The notes under the pieces were generated by a model. That model saw nothing but the letters and a program-made list of their open reading frames with translations, did not search any database and was not told the DNA's origin. A DNA stretch of 64,000 nt from Labrenzia sp. OB1. Lineage in GTDB: Bacteria > Pseudomonadota > Alphaproteobacteria > Rhizobiales > Stappiaceae. Shown in pieces: positions 34,553 to 44,296 of the stretch (position 1 is its first letter; each line of letters opens with the position of its first letter). A program made the translations under genes and the position numbers. The stretch is from the NCBI RefSeq assembly GCF_001624695.1, contig NZ_JSEP01000018.1, positions 60,303-124,302 of the forward strand, written 5' to 3'.

Positions 34553-35263
34553 ATGAATACCAATACTACGGTCCGGGCTGCCACAGTTTCCAGATCCGCC
34601 CTTGTACTCTTGGGATGCCTGATCATGGGCGGCTGCCAGGGCTCGCAATCGCAAAGCCAGATTCTGGCGTCCAACGACTACCGGCTGCGGCACCCGATTG
34701 TCATCACCGAGGAACCGGAAACCCTTGACCTGCCGATCGGCCGTAACACGCGCCGGCTTTATGGTCCTGTCGAAGGTACGGTCACGCAGTTTGCAATGGA
34801 AAGCCGGCGCAAGGGCAATGGCGCGGTAGAGATCCTCGTTCCCTCCGGCGGAGCGAATGAATCCGCCGTCCATGCGGTCACCGGCAACATACGCACGGCG
34901 CTGCAGCGCGGCGGTCTGGGCCGCTCGCAGATCAGTACGCGCACCTATGCGGTCAACGACCCGACCGCCGATGCCCCGATCCGGCTCTCCTACGCAAGGA
35001 TGCAGGCGACTGCGGGTCCTTGCGGCAACTGGCCAAAGAACATCGGCGGTGGATTTGGCGCAAACATCGAATACGAGAATTTCGGCTGCGCCACGCAGTC
35101 CAACCTCGCTGCAATGGTTGAGAACCCGTCCGACCTGCTGACGCCAAGAGCAATGACGCCGGCCGATCAGAGACGGAGAGCGGTCGTCATCGAGAACTAC
35201 AGAAAAGGCGACGTGACTTCCGGGGAATATGAAGAAGGCGTCGGCGCCGAGGTCTCTGAATAG
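34553..35263 (+). CDS. cpaD: Pilus assembly lipoprotein CpaD
   Basis: 236 residues; the ATG at 34553 starts 10 bases after cpaC. A lipoprotein-like signal ends in LIMGGC near residue 28, though the -3 methionine is not ideal. CpaD family blocks seen are YRLRHPIVI, an OmpA-like VEILVPSGGANESAV region and GNWPKNIGGGF. CpaD is thought to help secretin placement in the outer membrane. Gene order cpaC-cpaD-cpaE is as in Caulobacter. Confidence 0.9.
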   Translation: MNTNTTVRAATVSRSALVLLGCLIMGGCQGSQSQSQILASNDYRLRHPIVITEEPETLDLPIGRNTRRLYGPVEGTVTQFAMESRRKGNGAVEILVPSGGANESAVHAVTGNIRTALQRGGLGRSQISTRTYAVNDPTADAPIRLSYARMQATAGPCGNWPKNIGGGFGANIEYENFGCATQSNLAAMVENPSDLLTPRAMTPADQRRRAVVIENYRKGDVTSGEYEEGVGAEVSE

Positions 35264-35271
35264 GTGATGAT

Positions 35272-36579
35272 ATGAGTATAAATTCAGACTTGAGTGAAAC
35301 GGCCGGCCATTTGGATACCATGTCGTTGCCTGATGAACAGCAGTTCGCCATCAATGACGAGGCCATGCAGATCGGCCCGATCCCGCGCATCACGATTCAC
35401 GGATTTTTTCTGAACGACGCGTCCATGCGTATCGCGGAAGCGGCGATGGAAGACCGCCGGCTGGCCAAGGCTCATCTGAAACTCGATATGGGCGGAATTC
35501 CGGCTGCCATAGAGATCTTTTCGCAAGCGCCGACACCGAACCTGATCATCGTGGAGACGGCGGGCGACAAGGAAGATCTCATTGCCAGTCTCGATAATCT
35601 GGCCGAATTTTGCGACGCCGGCACGAAGGTCATTGTCGTCGGTGACGTCAACGATGTCACGCTCTACAGGGATCTGATTGCCCGGGGGGTCAGCGAATAT
35701 CTGATCACCCCGATCAGCGTCCTGCAATTGATTTCCTCGGTCGGAACCCTTTACGCCAGCCCCGAGGCGGAACCTCTCGGTCGCACGATTGCGTTCTACG
35801 GTGTGAAAGGCGGCTGCGGCGCCTCGACAATCGCACACAACGGTGCCTGGTCGCTTGCGCGCTGCTTCGAGAGCGAAGTCATTGTCTCCGACCTGGATCT
35901 GCCCTTCGGCACGGCGGGTCTGGATTACAATCAGGATCCGCTGCAGGGCGTGTTCGAAGCCGTGTCCTCGCCCGAACGGCTGGATGAGACCTATCTCGAC
36001 CGTATCCTGACGAAATGCAGCGAACACCTCAGCCTGCTCGCCGCGCCGGCAACCCTGGAGCGGACCTACGATCAGAACGAAAAGTCATTCGAGCTGCTCC
36101 TGGAGACCATGCGGGCAACGGTGCCTCATGTGGTGCTGGACCTGCCGCATGCCTGGAACGCGTGGATCAGGAACACGTTGCTGAATGTCGATGAAATCGT
36201 GATGGTCGCGGAGCCTGATCTGGCCAATCTTCGCAACGCCAAGAACGCCGCCGATATGTTGAAGCAGATGCGGCCGAACGACCGGCCACCGCACCTGATC
36301 ATGAACAAGGTCAACATGCCCAAGCGGCCGGAAATCAAGCCGGATGAATTCGCCGGAGCGCTCGGACTGACCGTTCAGGCGTCGATCCCTTTCGAGCCGC
36401 AACTCTTCGGCACCGCGGCCAACAACGGCCAGATGATCGCCGAACTGGATGGCAAGCATGCCATCACACAAATGTTCGATGACCTGGCACAGTCCGTTTC
36501 CGGCAAGGCGCAGCCGAGCAGGCCCTCCAGGTCGAGCCTTGGCGGTTTGTTGTTGAAGCTGAAACGTAAGGCCGGCTGA
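35272..36579 (+). CDS. cpaE: Pilus-localising MinD-like protein CpaE/TadZ
   Basis: 435 residues: a receiver-like N-terminal domain (about 40-165) and a MinD/ParA-type domain (about 170-400). The P-loop reads GVKGGCGAST: the signature lysine is kept but the second lysine of the deviant Walker A is alanine, as is usual in CpaE/TadZ, so ATP is probably bound weakly or without turnover. LDLPHAWNAW is the Walker B region. It places the pilus machine at the cell pole. Confidence 0.93.
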   Translation: MSINSDLSETAGHLDTMSLPDEQQFAINDEAMQIGPIPRITIHGFFLNDASMRIAEAAMEDRRLAKAHLKLDMGGIPAAIEIFSQAPTPNLIIVETAGDKEDLIASLDNLAEFCDAGTKVIVVGDVNDVTLYRDLIARGVSEYLITPISVLQLISSVGTLYASPEAEPLGRTIAFYGVKGGCGASTIAHNGAWSLARCFESEVIVSDLDLPFGTAGLDYNQDPLQGVFEAVSSPERLDETYLDRILTKCSEHLSLLAAPATLERTYDQNEKSFELLLETMRATVPHVVLDLPHAWNAWIRNTLLNVDEIVMVAEPDLANLRNAKNAADMLKQMRPNDRPPHLIMNKVNMPKRPEIKPDEFAGALGLTVQASIPFEPQLFGTAANNGQMIAELDGKHAITQMFDDLAQSVSGKAQPSRPSRSSLGGLLLKLKRKAG

Positions 36580-36609
36580 CCGGTTCTTTAACGGAGCAGA
36601 TAGTTCGTT

Positions 36610-38148
36610 ATGTTTGGAAGACGTGGCAGTTCATCGTCCGGAGTGGGGACAGTCAGACCGGCAGACGTGCCGGGGCTGCAGGAGGCGCTTGCGCCGGACG
36701 AAGACAACAGCCATGCGGAAGCTCCCGTATCGCCGCCGTCCGTGCAGACCGAGCCTGAAAAACCACCGGCTTCCGCTCCGTCGCCGTCCGCAGCGTCGCC
36801 GGCACCGGGACAGGCGCAGGATGTCGTGCAACCGGCTCCTTCGCCCCGCAAGAAGAACAACGAATATTACGAGACCAAGGCGCAGATCTTCAACGCGCTG
36901 GTGGAAGCGATCGACCTGTCGCAGCTCGCCCGTCTCGACGCGGAAGATGCCCGCGACGAAATCCGCGATGTCGTCAATGACATCATCGCCCTCAAAAATG
37001 TCGTCATGTCGATTTCCGAGCAGGAAGATCTGCTTGAGGACATCTGCAACGACGTGCTCGGCTATGGTCCTCTGGAGCCACTGCTGGCCCGCGACGACAT
37101 CGCCGACATCATGGTGAATGGCGCTCACACGGTCTATATCGAGACCGAGGGCAAGGTCGAACAGACCGCCGTGTCCTTCCGCGACAACGCCCAGCTGATG
37201 AACATCTGCCAGCGCATCGTGAGCCAGGTTGGCCGGCGGGTCGATGAATCCAGCCCGATCTGTGATGCGCGTCTGCCCGACGGCTCGCGCGTCAACGTCA
37301 TCGCGCCGCCCCTGTCGATCGACGGGCCGGCACTCACCATCCGGAAATTCAAACGCGATAAGCTGACCCTCGACCAGTTGGTGAGATTCGGATCTATCAC
37401 GCCGGAAGGTTCGACGATCCTGCAGATCATCGGGCGCTCGCGCTGCAACGTTCTGATTTCCGGTGGTACCGGCTCGGGCAAGACGACGCTGCTGAATTGC
37501 CTGACAGCCTATATCGACCATACCGAGCGCGTCATCACCTGCGAGGATTCCGCGGAGCTTCAGCTCCAGCAGCCGCATGTGGTCCGGCTCGAGACACGCC
37601 CGCCGAACCTTGAAGGCGAGGGCGAGATCACCATGCGTGACCTGGTGAAGAACTGCCTGCGTATGCGCCCCGAGCGGATTATCGTCGGCGAGGTGCGCGG
37701 ACCGGAGGCCTTCGATCTGCTGCAGGCGATGAACACGGGCCATGACGGTTCCATGGGCACGCTGCACGCCAACTCGCCCCGCGAGGCTCTGTCCAGGCTT
37801 GAATCGATGATCACCATGGGCGGCTTCTCTTTGCCCTCCAGAACCCTCCGGGAAATGATCGTCTCATCGATCGACGTGGTGGTGCAGGCCGCCCGCCTGC
37901 GCGACGGCTCCCGGCGGATCACCCATGTGACCGAGGTCATGGGCATGGAAGGCGACATCATCACCACACAGGACGTCTTTCTTTACGACATGGTCGGCGA
38001 AGACGCGAACGGCCGGATCATCGGACGGCACCGCTCCACCGGCATCGGCCGGCCGAGATTCTGGGAACGCGCTCGTTACTTCGGCGAGGAAGCCCGTCTG
38101 GCTCAGGCTCTGGATGCGTCAGAGATGCCCGAATATGTAGCGGATTGA
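36610..38148 (+). CDS. cpaF: Pilus assembly/retraction ATPase CpaF/TadA
   Basis: 512-residue secretion ATPase of the VirB11/PilT superfamily. A Pro/Ala/Ser-rich N-terminal stretch (about 15-75) is probably disordered. Walker A is GGTGSGKTT (near 285), the Asp box is CEDSAELQL, Walker B is [13 protein letters not shown], and the His box is [13 protein letters not shown]. The hexamer drives Flp extension and retraction at the inner membrane with TadB and TadC. GGAG is 12 bases before the start. Confidence 0.95.
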   Translation: MFGRRGSSSSGVGTVRPADVPGLQEALAPDEDNSHAEAPVSPPSVQTEPEKPPASAPSPSAASPAPGQAQDVVQPAPSPRKKNNEYYETKAQIFNALVEAIDLSQLARLDAEDARDEIRDVVNDIIALKNVVMSISEQEDLLEDICNDVLGYGPLEPLLARDDIADIMVNGAHTVYIETEGKVEQTAVSFRDNAQLMNICQRIVSQVGRRVDESSPICDARLPDGSRVNVIAPPLSIDGPALTIRKFKRDKLTLDQLVRFGSITPEGSTILQIIGRSRCNVLISGGTGSGKTTLLNCLTAYIDHTERVITCEDSAELQLQQPHVVRLETRPPNLEGEGEITMRDLVKNCLRMRPERIIVGEVRGPEAFDLLQAMNTGHDGSMGTLHANSPREALSRLESMITMGGFSLPSRTLREMIVSSIDVVVQAARLRDGSRRITHVTEVMGMEGDIITTQDVFLYDMVGEDANGRIIGRHRSTGIGRPRFWERARYFGEEARLAQALDASEMPEYVAD

Positions 38149-38155
38149 GGCACAA

Positions 38156-39175
38156 ATGTCCGGACTTGAAGAACTGCTTACTCCACAGGTCACCGGCCTT
38201 GCCATCGCGCTTCTGGTGATGCTTGCGGTCGGGGGCGTCATTTTCAGCCTGTTCCAGCCGCAGCTCTCAGGCAGCAAACGGCGCGACCAGAGACTGCAGG
38301 CGGTGGCGGAACGCCCCCAGAGTGAAAAGCAGCGCAAGCATTTGCGTGACAATGACCGCCGTCGGCGTTCCATTCAGGATCAATTGAAGGAATTTGACGA
38401 CCGGCAGAAAGCCAAGCAGCACAAGCAGCAGAAAATTTCCCTGAAGGTCCGTATGGAACAGGCGGGACTGAGCTGGGAACTCAAGCACTTCATCATCTTC
38501 AGCGTGGTTTGCGCGCTCGTCTTTATGGTGATCGGCTTTTTTATCAGCGGTAACCTGCTGATCATTGCTGCGCTGACATTTGCAGGCGGTCTGGGGTTTC
38601 CGCGCTGGTATGTGTCCCGCAAGCGCAAACGCAGGTTCGAAGCCTTTTTGAACGAGCTGCCCAACGGTGTGGACATCATCGTGCGAGGCGTGAAAGCCGG
38701 CCTGCCTATCGGTGATTGTATCAAGGTGGTCGGGCGGGAAGCCCGGGAACCGGTTGCCGGCGAATTCCGCAAGATCTCGGAAACTCAGGTAATGGGCATC
38801 TCGCTGGCCGAAGCGGTTTCGAAGCTGCCGGAACGGGTTCCTGTCGCCGAGGCGAATTTTTTCGCGATCGTCGTCGCCATTCAGCAAAAAGCGGGCGGCG
38901 GTCTTGCGGAAGCGCTCAACAACCTCTCCAGGGTGCTGCGTGGCCGCAAGGCCATGAAGGGCAAGATCAAGGCCCTGAGTTCGGAAGCCAAATCGTCCGC
39001 GGCGATCATCGGCTCGTTGCCGTTTTTCGTTGGCGGGATCATTTTCCTGATCTCCCCTTCCTACATCATGCTGCTGTTCACAACGACCACCGGCAACATC
39101 ATTATCGCGGGCTGCCTGTTCTGGATGTTCATCGGCATCATGGTCATGCGCGCCATGATCAATTTCGACTTCTGA
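38156..39175 (+). CDS. tadB: Inner membrane platform protein TadB
   Basis: 339 residues of the T2SSF/GspF family: an N-terminal membrane helix (about 10-33), a basic cytoplasmic stretch rich in Lys/Arg/Gln (about 40-95), two helices (about 110-150), the T2SSF domain (about 165-290) and two C-terminal helices. It starts 8 bases after cpaF. With TadC it forms the base on which CpaF acts. Confidence 0.93.
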   Translation: MSGLEELLTPQVTGLAIALLVMLAVGGVIFSLFQPQLSGSKRRDQRLQAVAERPQSEKQRKHLRDNDRRRRSIQDQLKEFDDRQKAKQHKQQKISLKVRMEQAGLSWELKHFIIFSVVCALVFMVIGFFISGNLLIIAALTFAGGLGFPRWYVSRKRKRRFEAFLNELPNGVDIIVRGVKAGLPIGDCIKVVGREAREPVAGEFRKISETQVMGISLAEAVSKLPERVPVAEANFFAIVVAIQQKAGGGLAEALNNLSRVLRGRKAMKGKIKALSSEAKSSAAIIGSLPFFVGGIIFLISPSYIMLLFTTTTGNIIIAGCLFWMFIGIMVMRAMINFDF

Positions 39176-39186
39176 CGAGGGACGGC

Positions 39187-40167
39187 ATGAATCTCGATAC
39201 GATCGCCTCAACCCAGTTCCTGGCGGCAATGCTTGCGATGGTCGCCGTTACGGGGACGATCTTCTCCCTGGTCTGGCCGATGATTTCACGCGATGCGCTG
39301 AAAACGCGCATGAAGTCGGTTGCCCTTGAGCGCGACCAGCTGCGCGCCAAGGAAAGAGCCCGCCTTCTGGAAAGCCAGACCAATGCAAGGGCGTCGCTGC
39401 GCAACCAGCCGAAGGAGAAAATGAAGAATTTTGTCGACCGGCTGAACCTGAGGGAAATGCTGTCGGACGAAAGCACGGTTGAACGGTTGCGTATGGCCGG
39501 GTTTCGCGGTTCCGCGCCGCTTTACTATTTCCTGACCGCGCGCATCGCATTGCCCGGGGTCCTTTTCGTCTTTGCGATCACCTATGCGTTTCTGGTGTTG
39601 CCGGCAACGCTTCCGGCTGTCACGAAAGTCTGTTTCTGCATCGCGATTGCCGGGCTCGGCGCCTTCGTGCCGAACGTCTACCTGAAAAACAAGATCGACA
39701 AACGCAAGCGCTCGATTCAAAGAGCCTGGCCGGATGCCCTCGATCTCATGCTGATCTGCGTTGAATCGGGAATGTCTATCGAGGGTGCGTTCCAGCGGGT
39801 CGCGGAAGAGGTGGGCATTCAGTCCATCGACCTGGCGGAGGAAATGTCTCTGACCACCGCAGAACTCTCCTATCTGAGCGAACGGCGGCAGGCCTATGAG
39901 AACCTTTCCAGGCGCACCGGTGTGGACGGTGTCAAGAACGTCATGATGGCGCTCATTCAGGCCGAACGTTACGGGACGCCGGTGGGCTCGGCCATTCGCA
40001 CGATGGCGGATGACACCCGCGACCAGCGCATGCTCATGGCCGAGCAGAAGGCCGCATCGCTGCCGCCGAAACTGACCGTTCCGATGATCCTGTTCTTCCT
40101 GCCTGTGCTGTTCTTCATCATCATGTCTCCCGCAGTGATGCAGGTCATGGATATGGATGCTTTCTAG
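39187..40167 (+). CDS. tadC: Inner membrane platform protein TadC
   Basis: 326 residues, paralogous to TadB, with the T2SSF domain around 175-300 (RAWPDALDLMLICVESGMSIEGAF at its start is typical) and four membrane helices. GAGGGA precedes the ATG. It is the last plus-strand gene of the pilus operon. A weak hairpin at 40195-40214 is the only candidate end signal. Confidence 0.93.
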   Translation: MNLDTIASTQFLAAMLAMVAVTGTIFSLVWPMISRDALKTRMKSVALERDQLRAKERARLLESQTNARASLRNQPKEKMKNFVDRLNLREMLSDESTVERLRMAGFRGSAPLYYFLTARIALPGVLFVFAITYAFLVLPATLPAVTKVCFCIAIAGLGAFVPNVYLKNKIDKRKRSIQRAWPDALDLMLICVESGMSIEGAFQRVAEEVGIQSIDLAEEMSLTTAELSYLSERRQAYENLSRRTGVDGVKNVMMALIQAERYGTPVGSAIRTMADDTRDQRMLMAEQKAASLPPKLTVPMILFFLPVLFFIIMSPAVMQVMDMDAF

Positions 40168-40194
40168 GGCCTGTGAGGATTTGGGGTTTCCATT

Positions 40195-40214
40195 TGCGCC
40201 GGACAGACGGCGCA
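40195..40214. terminator. Weak hairpin between tadC and tadD
   Basis: TGCGCC/GGCGCA with an 8-base loop, in the 206-base gap between the convergent tadC and tadD genes. There is no U-tract on either side. Nothing else is evident in this gap. Confidence 0.25.
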
Positions 40215-40373
40215 TCGAACGGAATCGATTGCGAACTCAACAGCAGGTTCGTTTCAGAAAGATGCAATGTTTCTGGTGGAAGACCCTGAAGGAAATTCCG
40301 CACGCGCCCGCAGCGTGTCCGCTCAAGCGGATTTCGATTTCAGCCGGTTCGATAAATCCCTGACGTTGTCGTA

Positions 40374-41153
40374 TCAGCCTTGGCGGTTCTGCATCATGGA
40401 TCGCAGATAGGCGATATTGGCCTTCGCCTGCTGGGGATCGAGTTCAGCCTGAGCGACCTGGATGGCTTCGTCATATTTGCCCTGAATGCCGAGAACCAGG
40501 GCAAGGTTCTGGCGCACGCGGCTGTCCGCGCCGGGCAGGGTAGCCGCGCGCCGCAGCGTGTATTCCGCATCGGGAAGCTCGTTGGACAGGAGATAGGACA
40601 GGCCGAGATTGTTGAGCAGGCTCGGATCGTCCGGAGCGATTTTCAGGGCCTGCTTGTAAAGGCCCCTGGCCGTCGAGTGTTCACCCATCTGGTCATAGAT
40701 GGCAGCCTCGGCGGACATCAGCTTCCAGTCCGGCATGTCTGCCTGCTGGGCGCGTTTCAGGACGTTGAGAGCTTCCTCGAAACGGCCGTTCATCGCCAGG
40801 ACCTTGCCGTAGGCCGACGCGACTTCCCGGTCCTTCGGATAGTTGATCACGCCCGATCGCAGAACCGCCATGGCTTGCGGCGTCTGACCGTTCTGACTCA
40901 GTGCGTTGGAATAGCCCAGAATGGCCGCGCGGTTCTTCCGGTCCTTCTGGTAGGCCTTCGACCATTTGGACACCGACGAAATGGCTTCGCGCGAGCCGGG
41001 TGTCGTATAGTGGGCACCGTAGCCCGGAGAGTGCGTTCCGGTGTTGGATTTGTTCGAAGCGCAGCCGGCCACCAGGACAAGCGCGGTCATTGCCATCAGC
41101 GTCGAGGCGAGACGGGCGCGGCTTGGAAACGGACGGGTCACTGGCGCATGCAT
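40374..41153 (-). CDS. tadD: TadD-like TPR lipoprotein
   Basis: 259 residues from the ATG at 41153 (AGGA 8 bases upstream); the frame is open for 89 more codons, but that part runs across a repeat element. Lipobox LVAGC at about residue 32. Tetratricopeptide repeats fill residues 85-255 (for example AILGYSNALSQNGQTPQA and PSLLNNLGLSYLLSNE). TadD is a pilotin-like factor needed for secretin assembly in Tad systems. It is encoded convergent to the main pilus operon. Confidence 0.88.
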   Translation of the reverse strand: MHAPVTRPFPSRARLASTLMAMTALVLVAGCASNKSNTGTHSPGYGAHYTTPGSREAISSVSKWSKAYQKDRKNRAAILGYSNALSQNGQTPQAMAVLRSGVINYPKDREVASAYGKVLAMNGRFEEALNVLKRAQQADMPDWKLMSAEAAIYDQMGEHSTARGLYKQALKIAPDDPSLLNNLGLSYLLSNELPDAEYTLRRAATLPGADSRVRQNLALVLGIQGKYDEAIQVAQAELDPQQAKANIAYLRSMMQNRQG

Positions 41154-41313
41154 CTTCAACATCCTGGGGTCTGCAGCAATACTGGGTTCCCAATAGAAAT
41201 AGATAATTAACCCTAATGCTTGGTTAAACGGCTTCGCGAATTGCAACGCGGCAGCCAATTTCGGCGCCCTCCTGCCGTCTGCGGGCAGGTTGCGTCCTGC
41301 TGTCGTGCGGCAA

Positions 41314-41424
41314 GAACGTGCCGCGTTCAGGCGGAAACATGGGTTCAGGAAAATGCTCGAGGCAGCGTTTGCATTGCAGATGCGTTCGGGCGATTTCCTG
41401 AATTCAATTTGGCGCGACATGCTC
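41314..41424 (+). repeat. MITE/RIME-like repeat, full copy B
   Basis: 111 bp from GAACGTGCCGCGTT to GCGCGACATGCTC, the plus-strand counterpart of copy A. The inner arms GGGTTCAGGAA and TTTCCTGAATTC can pair. The end motif GAGCATGTCGCG (on the other strand) resembles the start of rhizobial RIME-type intergenic elements. It sits between the divergent tadD and M17 peptidase genes. Confidence 0.75.
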
Positions 41425-41467
41425 TAATCTGGGTGACAGCGATTCTTGAAATTTCGGAGTATCTCCC

Positions 41468-42859
41468 GTGCGTGACTGCCTTGTGCGTAAAAGCGACGTT
41501 TCCCGGTCGACCCCCATCATTGCCGTGACCGAAGCCGGTCTCCCGCAGGTTCTGGACGAACTCGGAGACGCGGCGAAAAACTGGTGCGGGGTGAACGACT
41601 TCACCGCCAAAGCCTCGACCTTTCAGCTTGTGCCGGGCTTGAGCGGTGCCGGAGCGGCGGTCCTGTTTTCTGTCGCGGAAACCGGTTTGCCGCATCCTTT
41701 CGCGCTTGGCGGGCTCGCGAATGCCCTTCCCGAGGGCGATTACCATCTCGCCGAGGGCTTTCCGGATCAGGAGCAGGCCGCGCTCGGCTTTGCGCTCTCC
41801 GCCTATGCGTTCGGTCGTTACCTAGCGTCGCCCGGCAAGAAGCGCCGCCTCGCTGTCGATGACGACGTGGATCTCGGCCGGCTGCACATCATTCTGGATG
41901 GCGTTCAGCTCGCCCGGGACCTGATCAACACGCCTGCGAACGATCTGGGCCCGGAGGAACTGGCGGCAGCCATCGAAACCCTGTTCGAAAGCCATGGCGG
42001 CAGCGGCAGGATCATTGCCGGCGACGACCTGCTGGACGAAAATTTCCCGATGGTTCACGCGGTCGGACGGGCGAGTTCGCGCGCGCCGCGCCTTGCGGAT
42101 TTCTCCTGGGGCCGGGAAGGGGATCCGAAGGTGACGCTGGTCGGCAAGGGCGTCATCTTCGATACCGGCGGCCTGAACATCAAACCGGGTTCTTCCATGG
42201 CCCTCATGAAAAAGGACATGGGCGGCGCGGCCAACGTTCTGGGCCTTGCCTCGATGATCATGGCGGCCAACCTTGGCGTGCGTCTGCGGGTGATCGTGCC
42301 CTGCGTCGAAAATTCGATTTCCGGAAATGCCTTCCGGCCGGGGGACATCCTCCCCAGCCGCAAGGGCCTCACGGTCGAAATCGGCAACACGGACGCGGAG
42401 GGCCGTCTGGTTCTGGCCGACGCGCTTGCGCTGGCGGATGACGAAAATCCGGATCTGCTGGTCGATATGGCGACCCTGACCGGTGCGGCTCGTGTTGCAC
42501 TCGGCCCCGATCTGCCGCCGTATTTTACCCATGACGATGAACTGGCCGAAGATATCGCCGTGATGGCCGAAGCGGCCAACGATCCGCTGTGGCGTATGCC
42601 CCTCTGGCAGCCCTATATGAAATATCTCGACAGCAAGGTGGCGGATATCAACCATATCAACACCTCCGGAGCGGGATTTGCCGGTGCGGTGACGGCGGCG
42701 CTGTTCCTGTCCCGCTTTGTCGAAAATACCGGCAGTTGGGTCCACTTCGACATTTACGGCTGGACGCCCATGGACAAGCCGGGGAAACCGGCCGGTGGCG
42801 AGGCGCAGGGGATCCGCTGCCTGTTCGACCTGATTTCGGAGCGTTTTGCAGGCGCATAA
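41468..42859 (+). CDS. M17 leucyl aminopeptidase family protein
   Basis: 463-residue cytoplasmic aminopeptidase with two metal ions. The C-terminal catalytic domain has LVGKGVIFDTGGLNIKP (Lys and Asp ligands, near 227), MKKDMGGAA and the family signature NTDAEGRL (near 311). The N-terminal domain (1-160) is more divergent than in PepA, as in the PepB-like alphaproteobacterial group. GTG start at 41468 with GGAG 9 bases upstream. Role: peptide turnover. Confidence 0.92.
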   Translation: MRDCLVRKSDVSRSTPIIAVTEAGLPQVLDELGDAAKNWCGVNDFTAKASTFQLVPGLSGAGAAVLFSVAETGLPHPFALGGLANALPEGDYHLAEGFPDQEQAALGFALSAYAFGRYLASPGKKRRLAVDDDVDLGRLHIILDGVQLARDLINTPANDLGPEELAAAIETLFESHGGSGRIIAGDDLLDENFPMVHAVGRASSRAPRLADFSWGREGDPKVTLVGKGVIFDTGGLNIKPGSSMALMKKDMGGAANVLGLASMIMAANLGVRLRVIVPCVENSISGNAFRPGDILPSRKGLTVEIGNTDAEGRLVLADALALADDENPDLLVDMATLTGAARVALGPDLPPYFTHDDELAEDIAVMAEAANDPLWRMPLWQPYMKYLDSKVADINHINTSGAGFAGAVTAALFLSRFVENTGSWVHFDIYGWTPMDKPGKPAGGEAQGIRCLFDLISERFAGA

Positions 42860-42921
42860 TAACGGCTCCGAAATGTTTTTGTGTTTCGATAGCCACAAGT
42901 TGGATGGGAACCTGACAATCG

Positions 42922-43272
42922 ATGGCTGTCGAAATACGCGCCTCCCAGGCGTTGAAATTGCTGCACGAGGTGAACCTGGCGCTGGTGCGCGACAGTGAAC
43001 AGGATCTGTCCGCCCGCCAGCTGACAATCCTTCTCACCGTCTATCTCGAACCGCCACCGCACACGGTTCGCGGTCTTGCCGCAAAGCTGAACGTCACCAA
43101 ACCCGCCATCACCCGCGCGCTCGATACGCTCGGCGGCCTGCGGTTGCTGTCCCGCAAACGCGACGAAGCCGACAAACGCAACGTGATTATCACCCGCACG
43201 GTTGAAGGGGCTCTCCATCTGGAGCACCTTGGCGACCTCGTGGTTGAAAAAGCTGCGGAGCTGCCGCGCTGA
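42922..43272 (+). CDS. Short MarR-family transcriptional regulator
   Basis: 116 residues, below the usual 140-160 of MarR proteins. The winged helix region is clear: LSARQLTILLTVYLEPP, then TVRGLAAKLNVTKPAITRALDTLGGLRLLSRKRDEADKRN split over recognition helix and wing. The dimerising C-terminal helix is shortened. It lies 48 bases before the NlpC/P60 gene and may be in the same transcript. Ligand unknown. Confidence 0.82.
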   Translation: MAVEIRASQALKLLHEVNLALVRDSEQDLSARQLTILLTVYLEPPPHTVRGLAAKLNVTKPAITRALDTLGGLRLLSRKRDEADKRNVIITRTVEGALHLEHLGDLVVEKAAELPR

Positions 43273-43320
43273 CTCAAGGCCGTTTCTGTTTATTGCATCA
43301 TCGGGAAACGATTGACGACC

Positions 43321-44202
43321 ATGGCCCAGAATTTCGACCGACGCCGCCATCCGGTTCGCCCGGATCTTGCCGCCAGCGACTATGAGGGACTGGCGGATGC
43401 CGGGCGCTTCGTCGAGGGCGAAGTCTTTCAGGTGAAAGCCGACCGTCTCGCGATCCGGCCGGAACCGCGCTCGGACCGCCCGATCGATACCGAAGCCCTG
43501 TGCGGCGAATGGCTGACCGTCTATGAGCAGACGCCGGAAGGCTGGGCCTGGGGCCAGCTCGACACGGACGGCTATGTCGGCTGGTTTTCCTCCGATGCCC
43601 TGGGCACCGTGGCGGCGGCAACGCACCGGGTCAGGGCACTGCGCACCTATCGCTACCCGGCGCCGGATCTGAAATACCCGCCTCTTGGTCTCCTGTCGCT
43701 CGGATCGTTGGTGACGGTGACCGGGGAGGTGGAAACCCGCGGATTGACCTATGCGCTGCTCGGTGACGGTTCGGCTGTGGTCGCGAATCATCTCGTGCCG
43801 CTGGACGATCGGGAAGAGGATTGGGTGTGTGCTGCGGAGGAACTGCTCGGCACGCCCTATCTGTGGGGCGGGCGTTCAAGTCTTGGTCTGGATTGCTCCG
43901 CGCTGGTGCAACTCGCCGCGCAGACCGGCGGTTATGACCTGCCGCGCGACAGCGACATGCTGGAAGCCGAAGCCGGGGAGGAAATCCCGCACGGCGATCC
44001 GGCGGCACTGCAACGCGGCGACCTGCTATTCTGGAAAGGTCATGTCGGCATTATCGCAGGTTCGGGAAGGTTGCTTCATGCCAACGGCTACACCATGACG
44101 GTGGCCTTTGAGCCGCTAGGCGAGGCAATCGAACGGATTGCGGCTACGGAATGGGGCGAGATCACGCGGGCCCGCCGCCTGCCGGTGCCAGGCAAGTCCT
44201 GA
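43321..44202 (+). CDS. NlpC/P60 family peptidase with SH3-like domains
   Basis: 293 residues from the ATG at 43321; a TTG three codons earlier is possible. Two SH3b-like segments (about 35-150) come before a C-terminal NlpC/P60 domain: catalytic Cys in LGLDCSALVQ (near 194), His in KGHVGII (near 241) and the third residue in HANGYT. Such enzymes cut gamma-D-Glu-diaminopimelate or related bonds in cell wall peptides. No signal peptide, so it may act on recycled muropeptides in the cytoplasm; that is inference. Confidence 0.87.
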   Translation: MAQNFDRRRHPVRPDLAASDYEGLADAGRFVEGEVFQVKADRLAIRPEPRSDRPIDTEALCGEWLTVYEQTPEGWAWGQLDTDGYVGWFSSDALGTVAAATHRVRALRTYRYPAPDLKYPPLGLLSLGSLVTVTGEVETRGLTYALLGDGSAVVANHLVPLDDREEDWVCAAEELLGTPYLWGGRSSLGLDCSALVQLAAQTGGYDLPRDSDMLEAEAGEEIPHGDPAALQRGDLLFWKGHVGIIAGSGRLLHANGYTMTVAFEPLGEAIERIAATEWGEITRARRLPVPGKS

Positions 44203-44251
44203 GGGACCGCGCCACGCGGCTGCGAGGCAATAGGTCTTGCGAAACAGAGAC

Positions 44252-44278
44252 GCGCCCGGTGTGGAAAACGCCGGGCGC
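44252..44278. terminator. Convergent-gene terminator hairpin
   Basis: An 8-bp GC stem GCGCCCGG/CCGGGCGC with an 11-base loop between the stops of the NlpC/P60 gene (plus) and the ABM-like gene (minus). On the plus strand ATTCTTT follows; on the minus strand GTCTCTG. It could serve both genes. Confidence 0.6.
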
Positions 44279-44296
44279 ATTCTTTGGGTGCCGGAC

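Noticed and set aside
35800..35830. CpaE as a broken ATPase because its P-loop has Ala for the second Lys
   Set aside because: This substitution is normal in CpaE/TadZ proteins and does not indicate a pseudogene.
41154..41420. Extension of TadD upstream to 41420
   Set aside because: The added sequence runs through repeat copy B and would hide the lipoprotein signal.
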